64,000 bases of DNA from Lepus europaeus (lineage: Eukaryota > Chordata > Mammalia > Lagomorpha > Leporidae): NCBI RefSeq assembly GCF_033115175.1, contig NC_084831.1:8652540-8716539 (forward strand), read 5' to 3'. How positions within the stretch are numbered: the first letter of the stretch is position 1; the number at the start of each line of letters is the position of its first letter. Made by a program: the position numbers and the translations under genes. Shown here one piece after another: positions 33,701 to 45,700 of this stretch. The notes beneath the pieces were generated by a model. That model was given only the letters and a program-made list of their open reading frames with translations, searched no databases and was not told where the DNA came from.

Positions 33701-36700
33701 CTCGTTCTCTGCTGGGTGGGATGGGTACACAAGAACCAGCTTGAACTCTCAGGGAGGCAGCGACACCAGCTCAGCCAGCCAGCTTCCGGCCATGTGGTCT
33801 GGAGAGCAAGTGCATCCCTGAGCCTCAGTTCCCTCATCCGTAAAATGGGAACAAGAGCTCTGCGGCCTCGCACCCTGCAGCAGGGTGGTGACGTGGTGGT
33901 GTGGCTAGAATCGAGGAGAGCCAATAAACAGTGATTTCTCAACATGGCCAAGCCCGCTGGGAAACCCATCAAGGGTGTCCCAAACAGGCCTCCCGCCCTC
34001 AGCGCTCAGCCTGGTGCAGGAATCAGGCGTTGATTAAGGACCTGGCTTGTAGGAGTCTGAGTTAGCCACACCTCAGGACTCACCTGCACAGTGCAGGTGC
34101 TCACTACTCACCAGGCATGGCTAATCGAGTCAAGCACGGGAGCTCATCTAATCCCTGAAGCAGGGGCTACCATATTAACCCCTTTTCATCAAGGCCGTGG
34201 TTTTAACATGTGTCCCCCAGCATCCCGGGGCTGGAAAGTTCATGCCCAAATCCTGCGCTCGTGGTATGTGCGGGTGGGGTCCCTTGCGGGGTGACCGGGC
34301 CAGTATGGATGCACCCTTTCACAGACTAATGGATTAAGACATTAGTGGGCTGAGAGGGAGTGGTTGTTGTACGGAACGAGCTCCCTGGCCAGGCGGCCCC
34401 TCGCCTGTGATGTCCAGCCAGGCCTGGGAGCGCCACAGAGCTCCTGTAGCAAGAGGAGCCTTGTCAGAGGTGGCCCCCGACCCCGGACACCCAGCCTCTG
34501 AACTAGAGAGAGGTGTTCGGTCACAGCCACAGAGAACAAAACTCAGCAAGAAGCTGGGATCCGAGCCCCGGCGGCTGAGGCCCGCGCTGGGCACCACGTG
34601 GGACCGTGACCCGGGGAGACTGCGGGTTGCCCGGGAGTGGTGGAGAGGAGACGGTCACGCTAGAAGGTGGGAGACACGCAAGTGCCCCATGCGTGACCGT
34701 CCTGCCCGCTTCTGTGCTCAGTGTGGAGTGCCACGGATGCGCTTCTGTGTGCATGGATTGAGCTCTTCCTGTATACTCGGGTGAAAAGAAACCAGAGGGA
34801 GCCACTGTGGGGAAAAGCCAAGGTGGACCACTGACAGCACCCAGCCTCCTCTCGGTTCATAACGGACGCTCACTTGCACGCAAGCCAGGCGGGAACGTGT
34901 GCGGGGCGATGGCCTGCCAGGGACATCAATAACCCGGGTCTGTGTGAAGATGGCCATTGGCAGGAAGACGAACAGTGGCTTCTACAGGCATCGCTCCATC
35001 TCCAGTTTGTGCTAGGAGCCTCCATGCCTTCTTCCTCATTCTCCCAGAAAGCCTACACCTGCAAGAAAGCGCGGTGTCCAGCTTGGACAGACGAGCACCG
35101 TAAACCACGCTCAGAGAGGTAACAAAGCTAGAACTACTTCTCATCCCCAAGTGGCGGCTGAGGAGTGATCTAGACCAGCTGGGACCACTCACAGCTAAGA
35201 CGCCCGGCCGGACCCGGGGTTGCGGCCGGCGCTGAGCAGCCTCGCTGGATTCCCCTCTGTGCCGAGCCCAGTGCTGGCAGAAGCGGAAGTGCAGAGCGCA
35301 GACGGCAGACCGTTTTGGTCAGATTGCAAAAACCACGGGGAGGGGGAAGACAGCTTCTGGTCAGTTTCCGTTTTCTTTACCTGTAACGGTCGCCCTGCCT
35401 GCACGGGACAGAGCCATTCGCCGGCTGTTTGCGGTGGAGCGCGTGAGCAGTGTCCCCCGCCAGGTGCCCTTCTCTCCTCACCGCAGAACCCGTGACAAAG
35501 GCATTCTCCCACCCGTGTCACGGCTGGACAGTGAAGGCCAGGGTCACGACTCAGCAGGCCCAGCGGCCCGCAGCACAGGGCCGTCGCCACTCCGCGTGTC
35601 CGGCTGCCAATGTGGGCTCTAACCCAGGGGTCCATTTTCCTTGAGGTAATGGGTCTGGGGGAGCAGTGGTTGGGCCTTGGCCTTGCTTTAAATTGAGCTC
35701 TAATCTGCATGAACCCTAAGCATTCGGCACAGCTGGTTGACTTCCACCTATTTAATCACCACTCAGGTGCACGTCTCTGGAAGCCTAGAACATTCCCTGG
35801 GGCTCTCTCCTAAGCTCTAGCTTTACCTCCCAGAGTGGCCACTGGTCTGGTCTCCGCTTCCCAGCCCAGCCTGGCCTGTTCTAGAACCTCATGGGCGTGG
35901 AACCGTGCAGGACGTACCCTCTGGTCCCTGGCTTCCCAGACCCAGCACAGTGGCCCTGGGATTCGCCGCATGGCTTGCAGACCATGGCTCCGCTCTATCA
36001 TGGAGTCGCATTGCGCCGCAGGTGCCCAGCACTGCAAACTCCCTGGGCTGAGAAGTACGACCCGGACCTGCTACCGTACCCCACTCACTGCCCTGCAGGT
36101 GGAGAATCAGGCACGGAGCTCCAGGCTAAAGCCCAGGGCTCCCGGGGTCCCCTTGCGGGGCAGCAGGGAGCAGGCTGGGCCCCGCCACTGACCTGACTCT
36201 CATGCCCTGGAACATCTCGGTGCTGGTGTGGAAGGGCAGCACGGTGGTGGCGCTGACACCCGGACAGTCCAGCAGCCCCAGGGTCAGGCTCTCCATGAAG
36301 GCGAAGGCGGACGCTTTGGACGTGCAGTAGTCGATGGCGCCGGGGATGGCGGAGAGCGCCAGCACAGAGTTGAGACACACGATGTGGCCGTTCTGCAGCT
36401 CCAGCATGCGTGGCAAGAAGGCCTTGGTGGTCTAGGGGCAGAGGGGCGGTCAGCACAGAGCAGCCACAGCTGCCCCTAACCCCTCCCAGCCCTGTCTTGG
36501 GGAACCCCGGACACGCTGCTCTGGGGACGGAGCCGTCCTGTGCCACAGGACACCGCGCTCACAGCTCAGAGTCCAGTGGCCCTGTGGCCTGGCCACCTCG
36601 TCCATGGACATCCCCCTACCCGGAGCCCAAGTCCCGTGACCCTCTGCTCCACCCGCCCCGGGCGCCCTTACCCAGAACTGGCCCAGGGTGTTGATGTGCT

Positions 36701-39700
36701 GGGACTTGAGCAGGGCGTCGTCGTCGCTGTCCATCAGGCTCTTCCCGTGGACCACGGCGGCGTTGTTCACCAGGATGGTGATGTCGCCTACCTGCGGGCG
36801 GGGGGGGGGGAGGCCGTGGGCCGTGAGGGCACGGACGCGGCCCCAGCACCGCCATCTGGATTTATAAGATGGGGCTAACGCTGTCTCTGGGTTGAGTGGA
36901 GGAGTGGAAATAATTTACGGCACGGAATATACCTGGCGTGGAGCAGCTTTGCAATAAACAAGGCTATCGTGAGACAGAAAGTTAACACCTCCACGTGCCA
37001 GAGTCACAGAAGGCGCGTGCTCGGCTCCCGGACTTCACCGAGAGTCTCCGCCCACGCAGGTGGAACTGAGGATTTTCCCAGAGGGCAGTGGGGCCTTGCC
37101 CCTCCTCCCAGGGTTCTGGAGAGAAACCCACAAGGTCTAAGTTTTCCAAGGGACAACAGGTGACTGCTCTTGTTGGGTCATCAACCTTAACTCCCGTAAC
37201 TCGGGCTGGTTTCGGGGTAGGCTCCCCACGGGGGCCCCAGACAAAGCCATCGGCCATAAGCCAAGCTCCCTCCGCGGCCCCTGGGGACGTGCACCTGCCT
37301 GGCACTGCCCCACAACCCAGGCCCCATCATGCCAGGCTACCGACCTTTTCCCGGACAGCCTTGGCCGTCTGGTACACCTCCTCCCGGTTGCCCACGTCAC
37401 AGATGAAGTAGTGGCACTCGGTGCCCATCTGACGGATCTCCTCCGTCGTCTCCTTCAGGCACTTCTCAGTCCGGCCCCAGAGGACAATCTGGAAGGAGAC
37501 AGTCGCAGCTCTGAGCAGGTGGCCACGGAGCAGAAGCCGCAGGGACGCGACATTCACCACCCACCAGAAAATCAGCACGGAGAGGCGGGCCTCTCTGACC
37601 CTACTTCAAGATAAATATTCAAAGTATATGAATAATACGATGAAAATAAACTTGTTTATTTATTAATAAAGATTTATTTATTTGGAAATCAGAGTTACAG
37701 AGAGAGAGGGAGAGACAGAGAGGGGTCATCCATCTGCTGATACACTCCCCAAGTGGCCACAACAGCCAGGGCTGGGCCAGGCTTGAGCCAGGAGCCAGGA
37801 GCTTCATCTGGGCCTCCCACATGGGTGCAGGGGCCCAAGGACTTGGGCCATCTTGCACTGCTTTCCCAGGCCATTGGCAGAGAGCTGGATTGGAAGCGGA
37901 GCAGCCATCATGAATTGGAACCCATACGGGGTGCTGGCGCCGCAGGCAGCAGGTTTACCCATTACTCCACGATGCCGGCCTCCCTTATTTTTGTGTTATT
38001 TTAAAGGCACAGAGACAGAGACACAGATCTGTCATCTGCTGGGCCACCCCCCAGATGTTCCAACAGCCAGGGCTGGGCCAGGCCAAAGGCAAGAGCCGGG
38101 AACCCCATCTGGGCCCCCCATGTGGATGGCAGGGACCCAAGCATTTGAACCATGGTCTGCTGCCTCCCAGGTGCACACTAGCAGGAAGCTGGATGGGAAG
38201 CTGGGACTTACAGGACTGGGGGAGGGGCGTCCCCAGTGGCACCCAAACCGCTGCACCATAACCCCACCCATTAACAATGATTTTTTTTAAGGGACACAGC
38301 CTACTCCTAAAGGAACCAGTAGTTTCTGAGCCCATTTCTGGCCAATCGGTTGCTGCATTTTTTCTGTCTTTTGCATCTGTTCCTTCTAGCAGGACGCCTG
38401 CCCCCAGCCCAATCCCAGGTATCCTACATACATGGAAGCAAGCGTAGAGTGCCCTGTGGTGCGCCCAGCTGGCCTGCTCATGAGTTAGGCCTGCAGGGCG
38501 GGTGACAGAGGCAGCGGGGCACCTGCAGGGAGGGAAGGGGCTCCTGGCCTCCTCGCCCCACAGGAGTGGACCCCGGCAGAACCAAGAAGTGGATGCTTAA
38601 CGGGGCTGGACAAGCTTATGAACGGCTGGTCCTTAAATGGCTGGGAGGAGCAGGCTGGCTGGCTCTCAGCCTGGACCTGGGGAGGGCGTTGCACCTTCCC
38701 CAGCCCCCCAGCAGCTCTGGCCAGGGGGCCGGGAAGCCCTGAGGGAGAACTGGCATCCTAGGCAGGGGGAGAAAGGCTGGGTGTGGATGTCCGTGGGGCA
38801 GAATCAGAAAAGGGACCATCTGCATGTCCTCTTGGGGACAAGAGCAATTGGCTTCTGTGTTTTCTTTTAAAATTTATCAAAAAAATCTCCCTAAAAAAAA
38901 AGAAAGAAAGAAAAAAAAAAGAAAACCAATAAAAGGAGTACAGCGTATGTCCAGGTCCATAGTGTGTCTTGTTCCAGGGGCTGGCATCACTGCCTGCGAT
39001 GCCCACATCCCACAGGACCGCTGGTTCAAGTCCCGGCTGCTCCACTTCCCTGCTACTGCACCTGGGAAAGCAGTGGAAGGTGGCTCAAGTGCTTAGGTCC
39101 CTGTCATGTACATGGGAGACTCAGATGGAGTTCCAGGCTCCCAGCTGCGGCCTGGCCCAGCCCCAGTTGTTGAAGCCATTTGGGGAGTGAACCAGTGGAT
39201 AGAAGACCTCTGTGTAACTCTGCCTTTCAAATACAATCAATCTTAAAAAAAATATATTCTCTTGGGGCCAGCGCTGTGGTGTAGTAGGCTAAGCCTTATC
39301 CCATGTGGGTGATGGTTTGAGTCCCGGCTCTACTTCTTTAATTTTTTGACAGGCAGAGTGGACAGTGAGAAAGAGAGACAGAGAGAAAGGTCTTCCTTTT
39401 TGCCGTTGGTTCACCCTCCAATGGCCGCCGTGGCTGGCACGCTGCGGCCTGCACACCGCGCTGATCCGAAGGCAGGAGCCAGGTGCTTCTCCTGGTCTCC
39501 CATGGGGTGCAGGGCCCAAGGACTTGGGCCATCCTCCACTGCACTCTCTGGCCACAGCAGAGAGCTGGACTGGAAGAGGGGCAACCAGGACAGAATCCGG
39601 TGCCCCAACCAGGACTAGAACCCGGTGTGCCGGTGCCGCAGGCGGAGGATTAGCCTATTGAGCTGCGGCACCGGCCCCGGCTCTACTTCTGATCCAGCTC

Positions 39701-42700
39701 TCTGCCATGGCCTGGGAGAACAGTAGAAGATGGCCCAAGTCTTTGGGTCCCTGTACCCTGAAGAAGTTCCCGATACCTGACTTTGGATAGACCCATCTCC
39801 AGCCATTGTGGCCATTTGGAGAGTGTACCAGTGGATGGAAGATCTTTCTCACTGTCTCTCCTTCTGTCTGTCTGTACTCTACCCCTCAAATAAATAAAAT
39901 AATCTTAAAAAATGTTTTCTTAATCTAAAGGTCACTCATAAGAACAAAGGCTGCTTTGGCAGGGTAAACATTGTAAGTGTGCGAGTGACAGGAGCTACCA
40001 TCACGTCAGCCCAGAGCACAGGCGGTTTCTTTTTTTGAAGATTTATTTATTGTTTGAAAGGCAGCGTTGGAGGGGGGGCGGGGGAGAGAAGGAGGGGGCG
40101 GGGGAGAGGGAGAGGGAGAGGTCTTCCATCCGCTGATTCACTCCCCAGATGGCCGCAACAGTCGGAGCTGAGCCCATCTGAAGCCAGGAGCTTTTTCTAG
40201 GTCTCCCACATGGGTGCAGGGGCTCAAGCACTTGGGCCATCTTCTACTGCTTTCCCAGGTGCATTAGCAGAGAGCTAGATTGGAAGAGGAGCAGCCGGGA
40301 CTCGAACCAGCGCCCACATAGCGGCACTGCAGGTGGCGGCTTTACCCGCTGCGCCACAGCGCCAGCCCCAGCTACTGAGAATCTTGAAATTGCAGAACTT
40401 TTATGGGAGCAGAAAGGGCACACAAAAATCCCAGGGGTCTCCAATGGATCTGCTTTATGACTAGAGTTTTGAAACTTGTTAGTTTCCTCCCATCCACATG
40501 TTCACCCAGCCACCCATCTGCCACCCACCTGTCCGTTTCTGCATCCCCCATCCCCCATCCATCTGAGCAGGTCAGATGAGTTTCGGTCCCCTCGCACCTG
40601 CTCTGCTCCTGTCCCCTCCCGGCTCCAGTATGGGCCATGCATGGTTCCCAGGGGTCCGGCTGGGGCAGTGAGAGGCGCCCCTGGGGGCCCTCAGGATCCT
40701 GGCAAGGCAACCAAGGGAACACTGGATGTGGGGCCTTGCTGGGAGGCCCAGGGGTCTCGATGGCGCTGAGGACAAATGTTGCCTGGAAGGGCTGCAGCAG
40801 GGGCCCGAGGGGGCCTCTCACCCCGGCACACGTGGTGGTTCCCGGCTCCATCAGAAGGGGCCTGTAGCTCCCCGCCCCGGATGAACCAGTTCTTTCTGGC
40901 CCCTTGGCTCTCGGACAGGACGAGGCCAGGGGTCTAGAGCTCCTGTGGTCTGAGCGGGGGAGCTGCCATCAGGAAGCCGGGAGACCATACCAGCTGCTGG
41001 GCTGCAGACTCGCTGGAGAGGCAGACGTCTGTGCTGTGTGCGTGTGTGTGTGTGCGTGCACAAACGTGAGCGTGTGTGTGTGTGTCCGTGAGCGTCCGTA
41101 TGCCCGTGGTGTGCATCTGGGGCCGTGTGTGGCCACCTTGTGGGCTACCGTGTTCCCTCAAGTCCTCTGGGGGCTGCCCCCGAGGTCCCCAGGTGGCCGG
41201 GCTGGGCACCTCCACCTCAGAAGCCAGCTGTGTCTCCGTGGGGCAGGTGGCTAGGGGCTGGCGGGGTGGAGAGGGTAGTGGGAGGCGTGAGACTCCCTCC
41301 CCAGTGGGGCTGCCCTACAACTGTCCCTGCCGGCCTCTCCTGCTGTCCCCGATGCAGCCCTCTGTATGCCCGTCCAAGGACCAGCAGGCACAGCTGAGCA
41401 GCCAGTCCAGGCGGCTCCCGCTGAGACCCCCGGGGGTGACCCCGACAGCAGAGGCCAAGATCCCCGCCCACCCTGAGCAGGGCGAGGACGGGGCCGGCGC
41501 GAGGGCAGCTTTATGAGCCCAGGGAGCCCTATGGCCTCCTCGTAATAAACTCCAGGTCAGGGAGCGGCCGGCCAGCTTCTGTCTCTCCCCTGCCTGGAGA
41601 CCGGCGAGGGGGAGGAGGCAGGAGACCTCTGGCCTCCAGGGTCACCGCCCTCCCAGCTGCAGGCTGTCCTCGTCCACCTTCCATGGCGCAGGGAACCGGG
41701 CTGCACAGGCACTCAGTAACTCACCCCGAGTCACCCTCACAGCGGGGGAACAGCGCAAGATTCGAACCCAGAGCCCTGGTCCCATGCACGTGCTGACACG
41801 GCGGGACAGGCTCAGCTCCCCAGTCCCGCGCGCCAGCACTCTGCGTCCACTCTTGCCCGACGTCCACAACCATTCCGTCCATCTGCCCGCGCCCCAGGGA
41901 GAGCAGCACAGGGAGCCCCCGAGATGGAGAAGGTCATAGAAGACAGTGGGCCACAAGGGACAGTCAGTGGGATGGAGGCTGAACAAGGACTCATGTCCCC
42001 TGGAGACCGGGGAGGCGGCTGCCCATTTTACAGAGGAGCAAACTGTGCCCCAAGAGGCTAAGACTGTGGGTGGGCTTGTCAGGGTCCCACAGCCACAGCG
42101 ACAGGGCGGGGATCAGAACTGTGGCTTGGGCTGGCCCCACAGGCTGCTGGTGACGGCACCCCGTGCCCGCTCCCTGCTTGTTGTAGTGGGAGATGGGCAC
42201 TGTGTGGCTCCATGAGCCCTGGGGGTTGCGCACTTGGAGTTGAGACCATCACTGCCCTTGGCACGGCTGCTTAAGAGGAGGAGCGCGGCGTGGCCTGGGA
42301 CCATGGTCAGGGGCCCGGCGTCCACGCCACCTGGGAAAATCCTTGCTCTGAAAACCGAACGGCTTACACGGCGTAAAAGGGGCCACCGTGGAGGCCGGCT
42401 GTGGGGCTGTGTCTCTACATCTGTCTACAGCATGAGTGGTCAGCCGGCCACTTCCGGGGCTGCGGCACCCCTGGGTTCCAGCAGCCCCGGATCAACGATA
42501 CCTGTGCACTGAACATGCAGACTGTCCTGCCCTCACTCCCCAAGCCACAGAGTGCCGCCAGCTGTTTGCAGCTCTGATGCTGGGGCTCAGAAGTCGCCTA
42601 GCGGGCACGCGTGCCGTGGGGAGCCCACACGGAGGTCAGCTCAGGTGAGGACCTGGGCGGCCGTGCGTTTTGGTGACTGCGGTGGGTCCTGGAACGAATC

Positions 42701-45700
42701 CCCCGCAGGGACTGAGGGATGATTAAATTGTCAGGTAGCATTTTTTTTTTTTTTAAATATCTCTTTGAAAGAGTGACAGAGAGCAAGCCAAAGATCAATC
42801 TTTCCTCTGTTGGTTCACTCCCCAAACGCCTGCAACAGCCAGACTGAGCCAAGCCAGAGCCAGGAGCCGGGAACTCCATGCTGACCTAGGGGCCCCAGCA
42901 CCTGGGCCACCTTCCACTGCCCTCCCAGGCACATCAGCAGGGAGCGCCATCAGAAGCAGAGCAGCTGGGATAGAACTGGCGCTCCACTACGCGGTACTGG
43001 TGTCGCAGGCGGCAGCCCTGTGACCTTAAAAACGAGGTGGAGGTGCCGCCTGCAGTGCCCGCATCCCATACAGGCGCCGGTTCAGGTCCTGGCTGTTCTA
43101 CTTTCCATGCAGCTCTCTGCTGTGGCCTGGGAAAGCAGCGGAAGATGGCCCAAGTCCTTGGGCCCCTGCACCTGAGTGGGAGACCTGGAAGAAGTTCCTG
43201 GCTCCTGGCTTCGGATCAGCACAGCTCTGTGGCCATTTGGGGAGTGAACCAGTGGACGAAGACATCTCTCTCTCTCTCTCTCTGCCTCTCTGTAACTCTC
43301 AAATAAATAAAAAAATAAATATTAAAAAAAAAAAAAACCCAGAAGGCAGAATAGAAACTTCCCACAACTGTTCTCGAGTAGATTATTCGCCCCGCGTTCC
43401 CTGCTGGGGCTGCTCCAGGGCTCCCATCCACGCGGTGTCTCCCCACTGCTGAGTGGATGAGTGGGGGAGGGGAGCCCGCTGGGGACCCAGCGTTTCCGGT
43501 TTAGGTTCACTCATTCAGCCCCGGGTGTGGTGCCACTGCTGAGTCTACATTCTGTCCCCTTAGAGGACAGGAACTCAATCTCATCCATTCTGGTTCCCTC
43601 TGCCCCCACCGCGCACCCAGCGCAGGCTGCTTTCCCGTTGGAAAGCTGCTCGTGGACTCCTATTCACCCTGCAAAGCACCGCCTGAATGCCCTTTCAGTC
43701 CCCGGATCCATCCTCCCTACAACACCTTACCCGGGCCGGCACTGAGGGCTCGGATACGTCTTCTCCTTTAGTCCCCACGACCCCGTCAGGAGGGGTTCCA
43801 CAGGTCGGCTCAGACAGGGCCGACTTGTCCAGGGCCACTCAGGCCCTAGGGACAGGGCCGAGTGTCTCAGGACTCCGGTTCCTTCCTGCCACCGCCAGCC
43901 CTCATCCCACCTCCCCAAGGCATGGATGTGAACGTGTGGACCTCCATGAACACCCCGCCTCCCCCACGAGCTATGATCTCGCCGGGATCTCGCTTCCCTT
44001 CCAACCGGGCACGCAGCTAGGGGCGGGCACACAGTAAGAGCTCGGCTGAGTCACCACGGGGAACCGGCCTGCCGACCCGAGGGCTCCAGCGCCCCTTCCC
44101 CACCGGGCTCGGCTCTGGGCGCCCTCCGGCGTGTCCCAGGAGGGGCCCCTGTTTGCGGCTGGCTGCCACGGCAAGAGCCAAGTCCCCGGGCAGGTCTCGG
44201 GCAGCTTCTGTCCCACAGCCCCCGAATTTGGAGCTGTCACGGGGCTGAGTTGGCTTCGTACAAGGAAAGACCATTCTGCGCAGAGACCCCAGCTCATGGC
44301 ACTGATACGGGATGGCGGCGGCAGAAGCCGTGGACTAACCCACTGCGCCATGACGCCGCCCCTTGGGTTCAGTTCTCTGGTGGGAAACGCCACTGGAGCT
44401 CCATGAATTAGGGCAGAAGCACTCACCTTGAAGGGTGAGGGTGGGAGAGGGCTAAGGGCACGACAGATGCTCTCTCTGGTTCTCAGGATCATTGCAGCAA
44501 CAGGAGAAGATCCCCCCTGCCCCGGGTTCCAGGCCGCGCCTGGGGACACAGGACACAGAGGCCAGCTGGGGCCCTGCATCACGCCAGGAACCCCACAGCA
44601 CAGGGCCTTTCATCGATGTGCCAATAGCACTGATGACAGGACGCGGCCTCAGGTTCCTTACAGGGGCCCAGGGGAGGCCCGCCCCGCCGGGCTGCGGGGG
44701 TGCTGGGCAGGCCAGGGCCCTCCCACTCGGCGCTGCAAAGCAAGCTGTCCCGGGCTCCTGGCTCCGTCTGGCCAGTGGACATTGTTTTGGCTACTGCGGG
44801 CACAGCTGTTGGAGAGGATTGTTAGGAAGCGCCTCAAATTAGACCAGCCAGGGTGCTGCCCTCCCACGAGCCCCTGACCGCAACCTGGAGTGGGGTGGGG
44901 ACTTCCTCCGGGCAGGCGTCCAGCCTGGATCTGGCGCTGCTGAGACACACAGGAGTGACACGTCCTACTCTCGTCTGGCATCAGATCTCAGACCATGCTG
45001 GGAGCGAGGTATGGTGTCCAATTCGTGCATGAGAGAGTGAGGCACGGAGGGACCTCGTCCTACAAACTTCCTCTGCGGGAAAGCAGTATAGCCTGATCCC
45101 TAACCTACACAGCCTGATCCCCAAGCCCGTGCCCTTGGCCTTCAATTTCACCTGCACCAGCAAAGCAACCCGAGAAACAGCCCAACCACAGGCAGCACTG
45201 AGCGCACAGAGTGCCAAGGTGGACCACTGGGGGTTCCCCCCAACCCAGGAAGGAGGGCGGGCTGCTGCCCTGTGTGGCCTGTGGGCTCCCTGGCCAAGTG
45301 GCAACCAAGGGGGTGACAGTGATGACCGCTGCTCTGCTGCAAGGACTTTGGGGCCTGATGGGGCCCAGGTAGGCAGACAGGTGAGGCCTGGAGCTGCTCT
45401 CCTGAGCACGGCTCAGTACGGCGGCCCAGGGCTGCTGGATGTGGTGAGCGGGCCAGGGATGTGCCTGGAGCATCCTTGGTCTCCAAGTGGGTGGGCGCAA
45501 TGCCACGCCTCACGTTTCCTGGGCTCTCCTTGTGTGCCGAGCCTGGGCTCTCCTTGTGTGCCGAGCCTCGCCTCGTGGACCTTGGCTCCAGCCCTCACGA
45601 GCACACAGGCCAAGCCCGAGTGGGATGCTTTGCTCCCCTTGGAGGGGCTCCACCCAAGCCCTCACCCCAATACCGGCCAGCGTGGCCCTACTTGGAGAGA

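Noticed and set aside
41535..41550. AATAAA on the plus strand as the end of a second gene
   Set aside because: It lies in DHRS3 intron 1 with no upstream exon or conserved reading frame; isolated hexamers are common by chance.
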